Source: Malurus cyaneus samueli (taxonomy: Eukaryota; Chordata; Aves; Passeriformes; Maluridae). Taken from it: 64,000 nucleotides of DNA. Location of the stretch: assembly GCA_009741485.1 (NCBI GenBank), contig CM019216.1:55098918-55162917 (forward strand), written 5' to 3'. Position numbers and translations under genes: made by a program. Of the stretch, positions 38,793 through 52,205 are shown in pieces (the first letter of the stretch is position 1; each line of letters begins with the position of its first letter). The notes under the pieces are model-generated. The model saw only the letters and a list, made by a program, of their open reading frames with translations, did not search any database and was not told where the DNA came from.

Positions 38793-40509
38793 CCCAGCAG
38801 ATCAGAAATTCCAATTATTTTCTGCTCCCACTTCAACAGACAAAGTTTGAAATTCCAGGTCTTGGCTCGCATAATTCTTCTGGTAGAAGCCAGTGTAAAG
38901 ATGGCACATTCTTATTTATAGGTGCAGTTCTCTTGGATGTGTTTTATTTCGGCAATAATAGTTCCATAAGCTACATTCATCATTCTTGTCAGTGTCAGTC
39001 AGACAGCAGGACTGGGGTTTGAATTTCTACTCCTCTCACCAAACTTCCATGCAGCAAGGAATAGAGCACATACTAAAAAACAATTCTGAAAATAATAATG
39101 ATCATCTCAAAGCCAATGAAAGGGAATCAAAGATGAATTTGCTGTACATATGAAGAAGTTAGAAGAGAACAGGAACAGCCAGTTGAACTGATTTTGTTTA
39201 CTGCAACATATTTTAATTATGATTTACAGTTGAACAGCAACTCTTATCCACTGGAAAAAAAGTAGTTATTGAAGATGAAAGCATGAAATAAAATAATTGA
39301 TTTGAAAATGTACTTTGATGGAAATGAATTTCCAGACTCTTTAGAAAGGAATATAAAGAATCAGGGAATAATATGGAATATTTGTACTTAATGTTTCTTT
39401 GGAACTTATATTTTTAGAGCATTTCTTGAATCACGTTACTTTCTTTTCATTCACTGAGCAATAAAGATATAAAGCAGGTGGTGGTGTAGTCCTTTATTAT
39501 TTCTTTATAATATTTTTTTATTAAAATGAAAATACTTCTCCCTAATTCTATGCTAGTATCCAAAATGCTGTGGCCTTACAAGCCTTTTTTCAGACAGTTT
39601 TTTATTTTCAAGGTTTAAAAATATTTTCAAGCTTGTTCTACATACCACTTAATACTAGAAGTCCTTTAAAATCTACGTATTCTGTGATTTAATTTTGCAC
39701 CTGTGGAAAAGCACTAACTGTTCATAATTTTTCTTTATCCTGGTGCAAAATGGATTCATAAATATTGCTGCCAAATGTCTGCAAGTGTCAATGTGGGAAC
39801 TACCCCAATTCACCTGAAGCTAATAGAAGTCTTCCTGTTAATTTGATCAAGAAATGGTCTGAGCATTGACACACTAAATTAATTTGGCTGATTTTAGACT
39901 GAAATTGTATCCTCCTTCTTTGTACCTGATGTGAAGTGATAACCAGTGATAACTTGGTGGTGCTGCAGATTTAGGAGAAATTATTTATCATCAAGGCTGG
40001 CCACTGCAGAGTTCAGGCTCTCTCATTAATCATCTGCAAGTGATAGCATTGGAAGAGAGCTGTCCATTCCTTTCTCCCTTCTGCACTAAAACTGCACGAA
40101 ATCTGCTCCCTGTTGCATCCTGCAGAGTTGTTATAGTTCCCAAAGAGACATTTAATTTGTAAGCAAAACCTCTTTTCTCTGCAGAAGTTTCTATAGCTAA
40201 TTAAACCATGAAATAAAAACCATAACAAATGCCAGTGCCTACTAAAGATACACACAAATAAATCTCACTCTGCTTAGACCATGATTTCTATGAGGTGGGC
40301 TGCATCTCAGCCCTGTGAAAAACATGCAGCCCTGTAATGGATATTGCCCTTACCAGTAACAGGCCACAAGCTTTGTAAGGAATTTCCAGGGTCTCAGGAC
40401 TGAGGCTTGAGAGCCGTGCTCAGTTCAAACTTTTCTCCACCCATTGCAGCTTTGTCACACTTGTTTTATCTGTGACAACAATTTCTGTATTTGGCATGAT
40501 GTTTATGCC
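38793..40509. other. AT-rich non-coding sequence
   Basis: No gene or transposon was recognised. The stretch around 39720-39960 has long mixed sequence with ATTAATTTGG-type motifs and could be conserved, but this is a guess. Confidence 0.55.
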
Positions 40510-40622
40510 TGATTTATTTTGATTTTATCATCTTTGTATGACACAACAGGTTTACATAAGTAGCAGAAATCAGCAATTTTTCTAAGTAAAATGAGATATT
40601 TATGACTCTGACACAATGATGT
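40510..40622 (-). repeat. Unclassified interspersed repeat, copy 1 (minus)
   Basis: The reverse complement of this 113-bp segment matches 43490-43600 with about 11 mismatches and one 2-base indel, so about 90% identity by eye. Shared landmarks include ACATCATTRTGTCAGAGTCA, ATATCTCATT, AAAAATTGCTG and TCATACAAAGATGATAAAA, and both copies end with CAAAATAAATCA. Similarity stops abruptly on both sides. I do not recognise the family. The open frames at 40503-40744 on the minus strand cross it but look non-coding. Confidence 0.85.
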
Positions 40623-42635
40623 AATGTAGAGAAATGCATGTCTGATACAACAGCAGGGGTACTGAGTAGTGAAGCCACAGGATGTGGCACAGACATGGAC
40701 AGATGTGCTTGGTAATGGAAATGCCATAGCTGTAAATCTATCACTGATACTCTGTTAAAAAAGAAAAAAAAGTAGAATTATACAAAAATAGTTTCAAATA
40801 TCACAGGAAACAAAGAAATAGTACGTACCATGCATAAAATGCATCACATAAAGATCATTCCAGTGTAACATAGAGAGGAGATCAAACAAGAAAGACAAAA
40901 GGCTTACAAGTGTGGTAGTAAACACACAAAAATTAATCTAGCAAGATTAAACAAAAGTAAAATATCAGAAAAGTAAAGAAAATATCAGAACAAACATTAC
41001 ATTCCTCACAGGAAAGGACTCAAGTTGCTGGAAACTTGCCGTGACTGTGTATAAAAATTCTGGCTGTATTATTATTGATTGTTTTCTCTAATATTCAGAA
41101 TCTGGACTCATAATTACTAGATTCTGAAGATTTCCACTACAGTAATGTTGCTATAGTAGCAGTAAATTATAGTCTTTGTGTATACACATGTGTATTTCTA
41201 CTTTGCCAATATTTTGAGTGCAATGCCTGCTCACATCAATAACAAAAGGCAGTGATTGCAGTGGGGTCCAGGACTTCAGATACTAAACTAATTTCATTCC
41301 ACCTCAGCCTTCAAATCCTGCTAAGTTATGTGTCAATGCACATTAGCCCAAACTTTCTTTTAATGTTGTCTAAAAGCTAGAAGGCCTTTTTTTCCTGTGG
41401 CAACACTTCTGTTGCAGCTTTTAATTGCTTCTGCCCCCAAGCTCAGTTATCTTGAGAACCAGTGTCATTTCCCTGTTAGCCTGGCACACCTTAAAGCATC
41501 CTGAGTTCAAACTTTGACAATTCAGCAGAAGTCCTGTGTACTTCTGGAATGGCACAAGTGCTCCCAGGCACCCAGCAGAAAATTACAGGCTGATGCATTG
41601 TACACATATAAAACTGAATCTTTATTGTTACTAGGCATGGACAGTGAGTTTCCTATGATGTCAGGAACTGTTTCTCAAAAATAATTTTTCTAAATTATAA
41701 GTATCAGTTCTTACTTTTCTATTTAATTTTTACTTCATTGCTTTCCATAATATCATATATTTCTAGTTTATGGTAAGTTTTCAGAGTATGGATAATTTAA
41801 CATTGCTGTTAACATGAAGGCTTTTGAGAAGGCAGCAGAAGTCTGATCTTTGAGCTGCATTTCAAATCTGATTGTTTATAAACCATCTGCTTTATTAAAA
41901 TTGGAAGCCCAGAGAATGACATCACAAAACCTAATATTTTCTTTCTTCTTTATTTCCCCAGTGAAAGGAATATCTTTTTCCACTTCAATTAGTTTTCAGT
42001 CTCCCTTCTGCAATCAAGATGTTTCATGCTGGCCAAATTATTAGAGACAACTGACTGGCATATGGAGACTTGTATCTGAAATGTGATTTAACAAACTGAT
42101 TGAGTCCAAATCACAGAGCAGTCTGACTTTCAATGTACCGGCTCAAATTCATTTCTGGTACTATGGGAAATTCCACCATTTTCCCAACTACTGTTGACAG
42201 GATATTTTAAAGTCCATTTTTCTTCTGCCTTCTGAATACTTTCCCTAGATGATTGTTGCATTGCCTATTATGATGCTTGCTCTAGCAAGCAGTACCAAGC
42301 AGTAAAAGATTCAGTTCTTGTCAGCCAACACTGAGCAGTTTCCTAGTTAATGAACCCTAAATCTCTGGTCACATTGCCATATAGATTTTTATTGTACTAC
42401 ACTCTCTGGGTGGATATTCTGGTGGTTCTTGCAAAAAATTTTCCCCAGTATATTACACTGAAGAGAAGTCTGCTAAGATAAGGATGGTACAGGTTAGATA
42501 ACAGAATTTAAGTCCCAAATAATTTCTTAAGTATTAACTTATGCACTAATTGTCGGAGAGTGAGTTTTACATTTTTATTTCTGAGACTTTTTAGCTAGCA
42601 AAATTTACTGGTTAAGATACGCCCTATAATAATGC
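40623..42635. other. AT-rich non-coding sequence
   Basis: No gene was recognised. A short tandem duplication containing AAAATATCAGAA lies near 40960-40993. The segment at about 41380-41600 is GC-richer but matches nothing I recognise. Confidence 0.6.
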
Positions 42636-43292
42636 AGAATCACAGAATAATTTAGTTTGGAAAAGACTTCTGAGATAATTTTTGAGTTCAGCCTTTGACA
42701 TGATCAGCTAGAGCATGGCACTTTTACATCCAGTTGTTTCTTGAACACCTCCAGGGGAGATGACTTCACCACCTTCCTGGGCAGCTTAATCCAACATCTG
42801 ACATCTCTTTCAGTGAAGAAATTGTTTCTGATGTCCAGCCTGAACCTTTCCTAGCACAGCTTGAGGCCATTTGCTCTCATCCTGTCACTTGTTTCCTGGG
42901 ACAAGAGGCCGAACCCCTACCGGCTACACTCTCAGGTTGCTGTAGAGGGTGATAAGGTCCCCCCTGAGCTACTTTTCCCTGGGTTAAACAACTCAAACTC
43001 CCTCAGTCACTCCCCTTAGGACTCACTCTCCAGAGCCTTCACCAGTTCAGTTGCCCTTCTCTGGACTTGTTCCAGCCCCTCAGTGTCCTTCCTGTAGTGA
43101 GGGGCCCAAAACTGAACACAGCACTCAAGGTGAGACCTCACCACTGCCGAATACAGGGGACAATCCCTGCCCTGCTCCTGCTGGCCACACTATTCCCAAT
43201 CCAGGCCAAGCTGCCATTGGCTTTCTTGGCCACCTGGGCACAGCTGGCTCATGTTCAGCCAACTGTTGACCAACACCCCAGGGTGGGCCACT
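42636..43292 (-). mobile_element. CR1 LINE 3' fragment, older subfamily, minus strand
   Basis: Starting at AGAATCACAGAATAATTTAG (42636), this reads as a reversed CR1 3' region. Landmarks are CTTGAACACCTCCAGGGGAG, AAATTGTTTCTGATGTCCAG, CTTGAGGCCATTTGCTCTCA, TGCTGTAGAGGGTGATAAGG, GCCCTTCTCTGGACTTGTTC, AACACAGCACTCAAGGTGAG and GGCTTTCTTGGCCACCTGGG, ending near ACCAACACCCCAGGG at about 43280. The wording differs from the CR1 copies at 13359 and 51645, so it belongs to another, probably older, CR1 subfamily. It lies about 200 bp from copy 2 of the unclassified inverted repeat. The frames crossing it are antisense or broken, and the element is dead. Confidence 0.93.
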
Positions 43293-43489
43293 TTTCTGAT
43301 TTGATTTTTACTACCTTTGATGATAGCATGCAGAAGTAGAAAAACCCCTGCCCCAAAGAGGAAGTCAGTCACAGGCTGCATCTCACCATTGGCAACAGCC
43401 AAGTGGATGCCTGCAGAAAGTATGATTGAAGGCCAGCAGGAAGCAAAGCTTTCTGCTGTAGAAACCGTATCCAGACTGTTTGAATACGT

Positions 43490-43600
43490 ACATCATTATG
43501 TCAGAGTCATGAATATCTCATTCTACTTACAAAAATTGCTGCTTGTTGCTACTTGTGTAAAACTATTGTCATACAAAGATGATAAAACCAAAATAAATCA
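43490..43600 (+). repeat. Unclassified interspersed repeat, copy 2 (plus)
   Basis: This is the partner of 40510-40622 in inverted orientation, about 2.9 kb away. The translated frame here (HHYVRVMNISFYLQKLL) resembles the minus-strand frame of copy 1 (HHCVRVINISFYLEKLL). That follows from the DNA similarity and includes synonymous and non-synonymous changes with a frame-shifting 2-base indel, so coding constraint is not evident. The 3' end contains AATAAA within CAAAATAAATCA. Confidence 0.85.
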
Positions 43601-46600
43601 ACACAAAATGTACATGATACATGATATATACATGAAAAAATACATGAAATGGCCTCAATTCTCTTTGGATCTCCTTATACGTTGACCTACCAAAAAATCC
43701 TAAAGCAAAAGATTTCTCAAGAACAATGTAGGCAACATGGAACAGTCTTTCCTGCCATTCCCTGTAAACCTGGTGTGGTTTTCCTCATCTTTTGCATTTT
43801 GATAAACACAGCAGAAGCATTCTCATCACCTCCTCAGTGTCTTCTTCTTGCTTTAAAGACTCCTCTTGCTTCTATCCTAAGATGTAGGGTGTCTTACCTG
43901 TTTGAAGAGTTCTTAATAAAACTAATCTCCTCAGAAGTTTAGAAGTTAGTTTCTTGCTGTCCTACTTTGTCCTTTTCCTACTTTGCTGTAGCCTCATTTA
44001 GACAGAGAATATGAAGTATATTCAGTTGAATCATAGACATTCACAATTTCACAGAGATTTTTTTTTTTTACTTTATTGGATCGCCTTTAATAATTAATAT
44101 TATTTTATTTGCTGTTTATTTAGCATTAACTCAGGGTTCTTTTTACATTGTCACATAACTATCTGTCCATCCTTGGCAGAACAGTCCTTTTAGTGCTATT
44201 ATTTATGATTTTCCTCATTTACAGTATTTTCTAGTGTACTTGATTGTTTCTATCATTTTATTGTTGCCTTATTCAGCATGGTCCTCTCTCCTTCAAAGAC
44301 AGATTTAATTGTTATATTCTGAAATACTAAGAGCAAGTTTTGTCCTTTCTCTACATCATTTTAATCAGTTACATATACATTGAAAAGCACAGATCTCTCT
44401 GAAGATCTTCTAACATCTTTGTATTGATAAACTTGACCTTTTGATCTTCTTTCCCATCCTGTCATAAATTATGAATATATAAAAATGATGATGTTCTCCT
44501 ATAGCATCTTGATTTGTTCAGTAATCTTTGATGAGGGAAGCTGCCAAAAACAAATTTAGAATTCTAAAGACTATTTATATGCTGGAATAACTTTACAAGA
44601 AAGGTGATGTCTCTCATCAGCTGTTTTCCTCCATCAGGTAAGGATCCTGTTGGTTACATAACCATGCTGATAATATTCTTTGTTTAATAATTATTCATGT
44701 AGTATTCAGCTAGAAATTACTTCAGGAAAAGCTTTCAGTCTGTATTTTAAAGCTAGATAAAATGCAAAAATCACAGTGAGTGCTTGTGCACTGACAGCTT
44801 TTGAATTAAGAGAAGTGATATGTGTGATGTAGACAGGAGTTACTCTGTATTTATAGGGCAGGTCATTCATACATCCAGAGTGAATCTAAAGTCATCATGA
44901 AGCTCAACTCAATTTAACAATTCCTATGAATGTGGTGATATTTCCAAGAATTAAAAAAAAAATGAGCCTCTAAATTTTTTGCATTTACTGTGTATGAATA
45001 CAAAAGGTAAGGGTTTTTTTCAGTTGTGTTTTTATTTTAAGTGATGCCATTGTATAATCCAGACATTTTTCCATCTCTTTTATTTTTCAATAATCAGTGA
45101 AGCACAAAAAATTAATTTACTGTGATAAAACTAGATTCCTCTTCAATACAAATTTTCTGCCTGCTTTATTCTTTATTATGCACTGTAAGTGGCGGAAGCA
45201 CTTGCTGCATGAAAATCTAATCTTTTCTTGCACAGAACAATTCATTTAGCCCAATATGTCATAGACAGGAAAGCAACTCAAGGACACAATAAATGGGAAA
45301 AAAAGAATAACTGGGATAAAAGCAGCCAGAACCAGAATTTTAATTCAGTGGAGGTCAGTTGAGATGATAGGACATGCATTATACTAATAGTATTATTTTC
45401 TACTCTTTTTTTGAAGAATGTAGCTAAGATGCTAAAAGCATTGCATTTTCCTTCTGTACAACAAACAGCAGATTGCATGCTGTCCAGAGCAGGTAAAGAC
45501 CAGGAATTTAGAATTTTTCAAGGTGCTATCCCATGGATATCTATTCTTGAGAGTAAATCTACTCATGTGACCCGCTGCTGGAAGTTATTTCCTTGCAAAA
45601 TTCAGAAGGAACATTCCGATAGGAGAGAGAGTCTTAGGTTTTAGAATTGGTATAGATACAAATGGAGAATTAGAAACAGGGAAGAATTATCTGGAAGCAA
45701 ATTGGAGTGTACACCAGTAAGTTTTTAACATCGTTCTCTTAGCAACATACCATTTTCTAACAACAGTTAGAAATTAAGAGAGTGTTTCCAAGTCCTATTC
45801 TGAAATCTATTTGTCTGTACTTTATTTTCTGGAAAACTGAGGTACACAATTATTATTTCTAGAAGTGGTGTGTGGTATGTGATTTTCTAATGGCCTTGGG
45901 TTGGAAAAAAATATATGAGCAGATTTCAAAGGTGTCTGTACTCTGTGTATGTACAGATGTACACACACACAGGTACAGACACATGGAAACACACACATCC
46001 ATGGAATCATGGAAAATGTCTTGTTTTGCTTGCCCAGATGCAAACTGAAGGGCTTCTCCTCTTAACCCTTTTCATGTAATTTGCTTCAAGCTTTCCTTTG
46101 AACAGGATCCTGTAAGAACAGGAACAAATCACAGTATTGTTGGTCAAAGAGTGTGCTGTTGAATATTCAACTTTTTTCAAGATAAAGATGAGTTGATTTC
46201 TAAGACATGTATTCTTCTAGACACTGCATGAGGCCTTCTCTAAAGGCAAACACTGCCTATATTTCTCTTCTGCTGCCTCTTACACTGACAGTAGATGAAA
46301 AGGAATCTAACATTATATTAAACAAATTTGGAAGCCCTTTGAGAAATACAATTCAGTAATATCTCATACCCTATTCAGACCTTTCACATTCACCTCACTA
46401 AGACATTAGAGAGAAGCCTGTTTTCTTTTTCATAATGTTTTAAATAGATTTATTGGGGAAGGAATCCTCAATTCCACAGAACCATGCAGCTGCTCTGTAG
46501 TTCTCACTGCCCAGAACCTTGCTTCAGAGGAAAATTAAATCAGAGATGCTAAGGAGTAAGTGGATTACTGAGTTGCCTTTATGATGTCTCCTGAAGATTA

Positions 46601-49600
46601 TAAAAAATTATCCAAGGCATACTCTGATTTTCTTCCATTTTGTCTTGACCCCGTAAATAATTTTATTTGCAGTTTCCCTGGAATCTCAAGGAAGAGAAAC
46701 TGCATCTAAACAGACATTTTTTATTTTATACTTCTCATGGGCATCTTCATTTGACAATAGGAAATGAATGTCATAAAGGTACATTTTTACTAACGAAGAA
46801 GACAGCAGTTAGTATTTCACTCTGATTCCTTATCATCACTTTTAATATAGCAGAACCTTCATCTTTCTTTGCATAGTGTTCTCCAAATGTTTATTATAAT
46901 TCATTGGATATAACTTCTATTTCTTATTTGTTTACCAAAAAAGTATTCTAAGTCAAAGCCAAATTAAATGAAAGAGAAATTATATCAAAAGAATTTTTTT
47001 CAGGCAACTTTAAACCATTGTTTTGCTTTTTACTTTTAAAGATTTCCATTACAATAAATACAAGTAAAGCATAATTAGCTTACATTTAAATAAAATACCT
47101 TGAGTTGAAATATAAGACAGATGGGTTAGAAAGATGAAGTCCTGTCAAAATATTGATGTGAAAAGTATGCAGGTTTTTTTTTTCTCTTTACAAGTACTGC
47201 TTTGATAAAGTGATATTTTCTGATGAAATTAATGTTTTCCCCTGAAAAGAAGATCCTGCTAAGTCTCATTTCTTCTAAAATTATTTCTGCTGCAATAATC
47301 TGTGGTCCAACTTCAATTAAATTATCTTTTTATTGTCTCTCACAAACCAGAGGACAGATGGTATTATTATCGTCTCTGTAGAGACAAGTTTCAAACATTG
47401 CAACATCTTTATTAAAAATGGTAACTAATTTCTCCATAAAATTTTCCAAGATCCAGTAAAATAATTATTACTCTGAACTATAAGATAAAATATGTGTGCA
47501 GAATATAATTTAAAAATAAAAATATTTACTTTTATCTGTCTTCATAAGTTTGCAGAGAAAGTTGATACAATGCTATTTTGTAAGGTAAAATCAAGTACCA
47601 TAAAAATTATAAAATACCAGTGACCAAGCACAGAAAAAGATCATGAGACATAACACAATGAAAGTTAGAAATGTTCAAACTGACTTATTATATTTAAATC
47701 AAGCAGCAAAAGCTTCTAAACATGGGTTAATGAAGACTTTCATTTCACCTTCTTACAACTACCAAGCAATCAGGGCATATTTAAAGCATTATGACTGAAT
47801 GTTAGAAATATAGCTGTCATTTTTGTGGGAAAAATATGTATTCTGTTCCAGGCTGAATGTGCTTTCAGAGCTGAATTTTCCTGTTGACACAATATGTCTT
47901 GGGAAGAATTCATTACCATTTTGGAAGCAGCAGTTGCTCTCTCTACTTTGCTGCTCTCTCTACCACAAGAGAGACCCCTGCATCTCTGAAGAGCAATCAT
48001 CTCTCCTTCTTAGCCCAATGGCTTAATGTGGCTGTAATGATTGCCATGTGTATGCATTCTGCTAAATATTGGTTCCAGATGTGCTTAAAAGACAGCTACA
48101 AACTGCTTTCAGCTATGCACAATCACCCCAAATGTTATCAGCAGGTATTATGCGGCATTCATCCGTTCCCTGTCTTCCCAAAACTTTTCTTGATGCTGCT
48201 CCTCTCTCTAATCTTGGTTTAATAACTGTGTTGAGGTCATATTACCCCCACTTTCATTTCAGATTTAACAGAAGGGGCAAAAAGATTCTATCAGGAGCAG
48301 TGCAGGTTTACACTATTATCATGTGGATAACAAAGGTTTCAAGAAGAAAATGCAGAAGGTAAATAAGGAGAAACCTGTCTGACAGCTGAAATCAGGCAGT
48401 CTGGCATGTTCAGTGTGCTCAGTGACACACAGAAGTTCTGGGAGGTGTTAGCAGATGCCTCTGTTGGCAGAAAATTGGGGATTGATGAAGAAAATCTCTG
48501 ATTTTCTTTACTGTTGCAAAATGTCCTCTTTTCCTCGAACAACCAGCTGTCGGAGACATGACATCCCTTGCCTCCTTCACATCAGAGTCCGATTCTTTTT
48601 CCCAGTATACTGACTGTTTTCCCAGTTTTATAAAAGATACACACTACTTTGGGGACTTCAGCCCCAGGAGTCATCTGACAATGACAGAACGTTCAGTTTC
48701 ATTCTCTAATAAACTTGTGGAAGCAGGGAATTACAGGACAGATCAAAGGACCTGTATACATTTTTAGGACTGCAAAAATTCAGGGCATGTTTGATTAATA
48801 CATGGGAACACCATTACAGTCAGTTCATGTTTTCTTTGTTTCTTTCATATCACAGTTGTGGCTCTGTATCTTTATTGAGCATAACATTGAGGAAATGTAA
48901 TATTTATTCCTTCAGGCCTTCTCCAGTGTATTCTAGCTTTCTCTGCTACCAAAGTCATATTGTCTTATTTCCAGCTGAACTGTATCTGCTGCTTCAAACA
49001 CAGGAGGTGCTGCACTGGAAGGGCTCCACTCTACTAAACACTGATCACACATATTGTCTTTGGCATTTAAATATAAAAGAACATAACATACAACATAATC
49101 TGATAAACTAGGTCACATGATGTGTATGGGGATACAAATGTGACTGTCTGTGCCGACTCTCCTGAGAGAGGTAGATTAAATTCATAAAATAATTGACTTT
49201 CCTCTCTGCCTACTCCTTCCTTTAGCTGTGGAGGAAACACAGCTGATTTGAAAATGATATAAGAAATCGTGCAGAAGCCATGTTCTCAAGAGGCAGGGGA
49301 CAATATGGATAAGAAGACAGCAGGGGCTTATGCACCGATGTGGGGGAGTGGACGCAAGCTATGACAGTTGTCAGTCACCAGCTGACTCCTTGCCATGGGG
49401 CTGTCCCACCACACAAATGAAGTGACTCCAGAAAACCAGCACCGTGAAGGGTCTTGCTCTGCTGCCCTTGCATCCTGATGCTTAAGGTCTTGCTTATCCA
49501 GACCCAAATTATTGCCACACTCTGAGAGATGCCCTTATATCTTACTGAATCCCTGGGAGCTGGTGGTGGTAAAGCAACTGCTGGTGGAGAGGGGTACAGC

Positions 49601-51644
49601 AATTTGTTAAGAAGTTGCTACAGTGGCCAGAAATTACAACTCAGTGTGAATGAATCGGCTCACAGGCACTCCAAGGCCTGTCTTGACGGTTCATGCCTTT
49701 AGACTCCTCCTACCTAGAAATGCCTGTAAATATTTATTTTAGCCTAAAGTATTTATGTTGATGATGACCTGAAGACTTTGATTAGCTTCATGTGCATTAG
49801 CACTGATAATTGCTGGGCTAATTGCTCAGTAAATCTGCTGTCTGAATGTCTGGACAGAAGGGGCTCTGTTTGTTTGGGTAGTATGGATAGCCATAAGATT
49901 TGCTACTGTTTTAAATTATTATAATTCACTTTATTACTTTGGCTAATGGACCTGAACCTTAATATTGGAATATCTAATAGAAGTAACTTTAATTACATAT
50001 GGAACAACTGTAAATTTGTGCTTAAATACACGTTTAATCAGATGAAAATAACATTGTTTGGAAGCCACTGAAGCGTGTCCCTTATTAGGACACATTAAAA
50101 TGAGGAAAAACTTCTGCTGAAGTTGAATGTTGAAGTGAGTGACTGTTTCCAGGCCCAAGGTAGAACACTGGAAAGAGTACTAGTGATCCCTAGAGATAAG
50201 TCTAAAAACATTTTGTCTCTTTTCTGAGTTTTCATCAAACAACTAGATACCAGGAAAATTATGTGCAGGTTTCGAAATGGAAGAGACAAAGAGGTAGCTT
50301 CTAACGAAAGATGCAGTCAAAATACACTGACCAAGCTCTCCCTATGGGGAGAAGATATGGTGACTGGATACCTTTAGAGCACAAATAACCTGACTGCAGG
50401 AATCTGGAGGTTTGAATGTAATTTGGTTTTGCTGGTGTGGGGTTGTTTGTGAAGTTTGTTTTGGTTTTTTTCCCATCAGCCTTTTGATAAAGAGACAAGG
50501 TCAAAACAGAAACTTGCATGGAACCATGAAAGACTTAGAGAAGTGGGGTTTTTTCAGGAAATGCTTTGGTAGCTTAATTTAGCAAGGTGCCATTGTTTTT
50601 TCATTCAGTTATTGCAGACAGATCAAAGGCTCAAATGAAGCCTGAAGAATTATTTTCCTTGTTTAGAAGGAACATCAAGAATGTCAGTGGACTCAGCTTT
50701 TATTTCTCCTCCAGTCAGTTCTTTACCACACCGTGACATATCATGGTGGGATGATAGGTAATAGGGATGATAGGTAATAGGGTTAGGCTGAGGAGAAACT
50801 GAATTTCTTGAGTAGGGATTTCACAGATTCAGTTCAACAGTTAACAAAGGTCTAGGAAGTCAGGTGGGCTTTTTGGTTTAGTTCTGATTACGAGAGGTGA
50901 AGAACATTCAAACACTTCAAACAGGGAATTTTCCTCATATGATTTTCCCATACTGTGAATGAGAGAATGCAAATGTGTCTCACTTCTTTTCAGGCTGCAG
51001 AAAATGTCCCGTTCTTCCAAAATAAGCTAACACCATTTTTTCTGCTGACAAGAATTCCTTGAATAATTTCTTTTGAAGAACTGTCTTTGAGAAGAAAAAA
51101 AGTTATTTTTTTGTCTAGACAGAACATAGCTTAAAGGTTTCGTTTTTAAAACTTACCTCTATATTAGTCAAACGATCATAAAAAGTTGGAAAATGAGGCA
51201 TCAGATTGTTAGCTTACAGACTTAGTGTTGTAGAAGTAATAGATAAAATCTATTCCCTTTGAATATGCTGCACTTACTCAGTAAATTGAGCACCTCAGAA
51301 ATTTGCCAGAGAGCTTTAAAAAAGAAAGAGAGAAAAAAAAGGAGCTGTTAGTGTTTCATGATGGTTGAGGAAATGCAAATTGTTCACAGAAATTCGGAGT
51401 CTTCCTTTGAATAAAATTCCAATGTGAGAAGAAAAATCTGTCAGACCATGTTGACCTGCAAGCATTCACTGAACAGAGAAAACAGCCTATTAGCAAGCAT
51501 CATTTGCCTTCTTGTACAAAAGAGAAATGTCTAAATTGCAGGGAGAGTGCTTGAGTGATGATGCCATTCAAATCTGCTTCAGTTATCTGTCCCAATCATT
51601 GAACCACTCTTTTATGGTCTGTTTTCCCATCACAAATATCATAT
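43601..51644. other. AT-rich non-coding sequence
   Basis: No gene or clear transposon was recognised in this 8-kb stretch. It has a CA-rich patch at about 45960-46000, a 16-bp tandem duplication at 50748-50779, a mixed-composition block at about 49260-49620, and a possibly conserved stretch at about 49735-49930. Open frames such as 47884-48222 and 48791-49111 carry no recognisable domains. Confidence 0.55.
50748..50779. repeat. Exact 16-bp tandem duplication
   Basis: GGGATGATAGGTAATA occurs twice head-to-tail and is followed by a third GGG start. It is a local slippage product. Confidence 0.9.
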
Positions 51645-52205
51645 AATCATAGAATGGTTTGGTTGGAAGGGACCTTGAGGATAGTCTAGTTCCAACACTC
51701 ACTGCACTGGGCAGGGAGACCTTCCACTAGGACAGGTGACTCAAAGCCCCATCCAGACTGGCCAGGAACACCTTTTGGGATGGGCATACCCTGCTCTCTG
51801 GGCAACCTGTTCTTTACCACACTCACAGTGAAGAATTTCTTCCTAATATCTTATTTAAACCTACCCTTTCTGAGTTTAAAACCATCACTTCTTGTCCCAC
51901 CACTACATGCCCTTGTAAAAAGTTCCTCTCAGGGTTTCCTGTACGCTTTAGGAACTGGAAGGTGAGTGTTGACTGCACCACACACCTTGGTGCTCTCAAT
52001 CCCACTGCCCACATCACCAATAAAGATGTCCAAACAGATGGCAGGAATGTCACTCATCACTAACCTCCACTTGGATATCAAGCCATTGATTGCAACCCCT
52101 TGTGCCTATCCAGTCAGTTCCTTATCCACTGAGTGGTCCATTCTTCAAATCCATGTCTCTCTCTCTCGAAGGATGCCATGTGGGAGGGGCAGTGTCACTG
52201 TAAAT
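51645..52205 (-). mobile_element. CR1 LINE composite with large internal deletion, minus strand
   Basis: The left part (51645-51962) is a clear reversed CR1 3' end: AATCATAGAATGGTTTGG, GGAAGGGACCTTGAGG, CTTCCACTAGGACAGGTGAC, AAGAATTTCTTCCTAATATC and CTACATGCCCTTGTAAAAAG. At about 51962-51985 the sequence jumps to the reverse transcriptase region that normally lies several hundred bases further upstream: GTGCTCTCAATCCCACTGCC, ACCTCCACTTGGATATCAAG, CAGTCAGTTCCTTATCCACT and AAATCCATGTCTCTCTC. A second smaller deletion near 52030-52045 removes part of the usual sequence. The simplest reading is one copy with internal deletions; two adjacent insertions are the alternative. Confidence 0.92.

Noticed and set aside
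43317..43685. 122-codon frame sharing a segment with a minus-strand frame near 40510
   Set aside because: The protein similarity is explained by the inverted DNA repeat, and a frame-shifting indel between copies argues against coding constraint.
44340..44470. Possible ancient CR1 reverse transcriptase fragment
   Set aside because: Only scattered weak resemblance (a block near CAGTTACATATACATTGAAAAG); no ordered series of landmarks.
45958..46000. CA-rich tract as a microsatellite
   Set aside because: Too interrupted to be called a repeat array.
47884..48222. 112-codon plus-strand open frame
   Set aside because: It overlaps two other open frames, has no recognisable domain, and its composition is like the flanks; consistent with chance.
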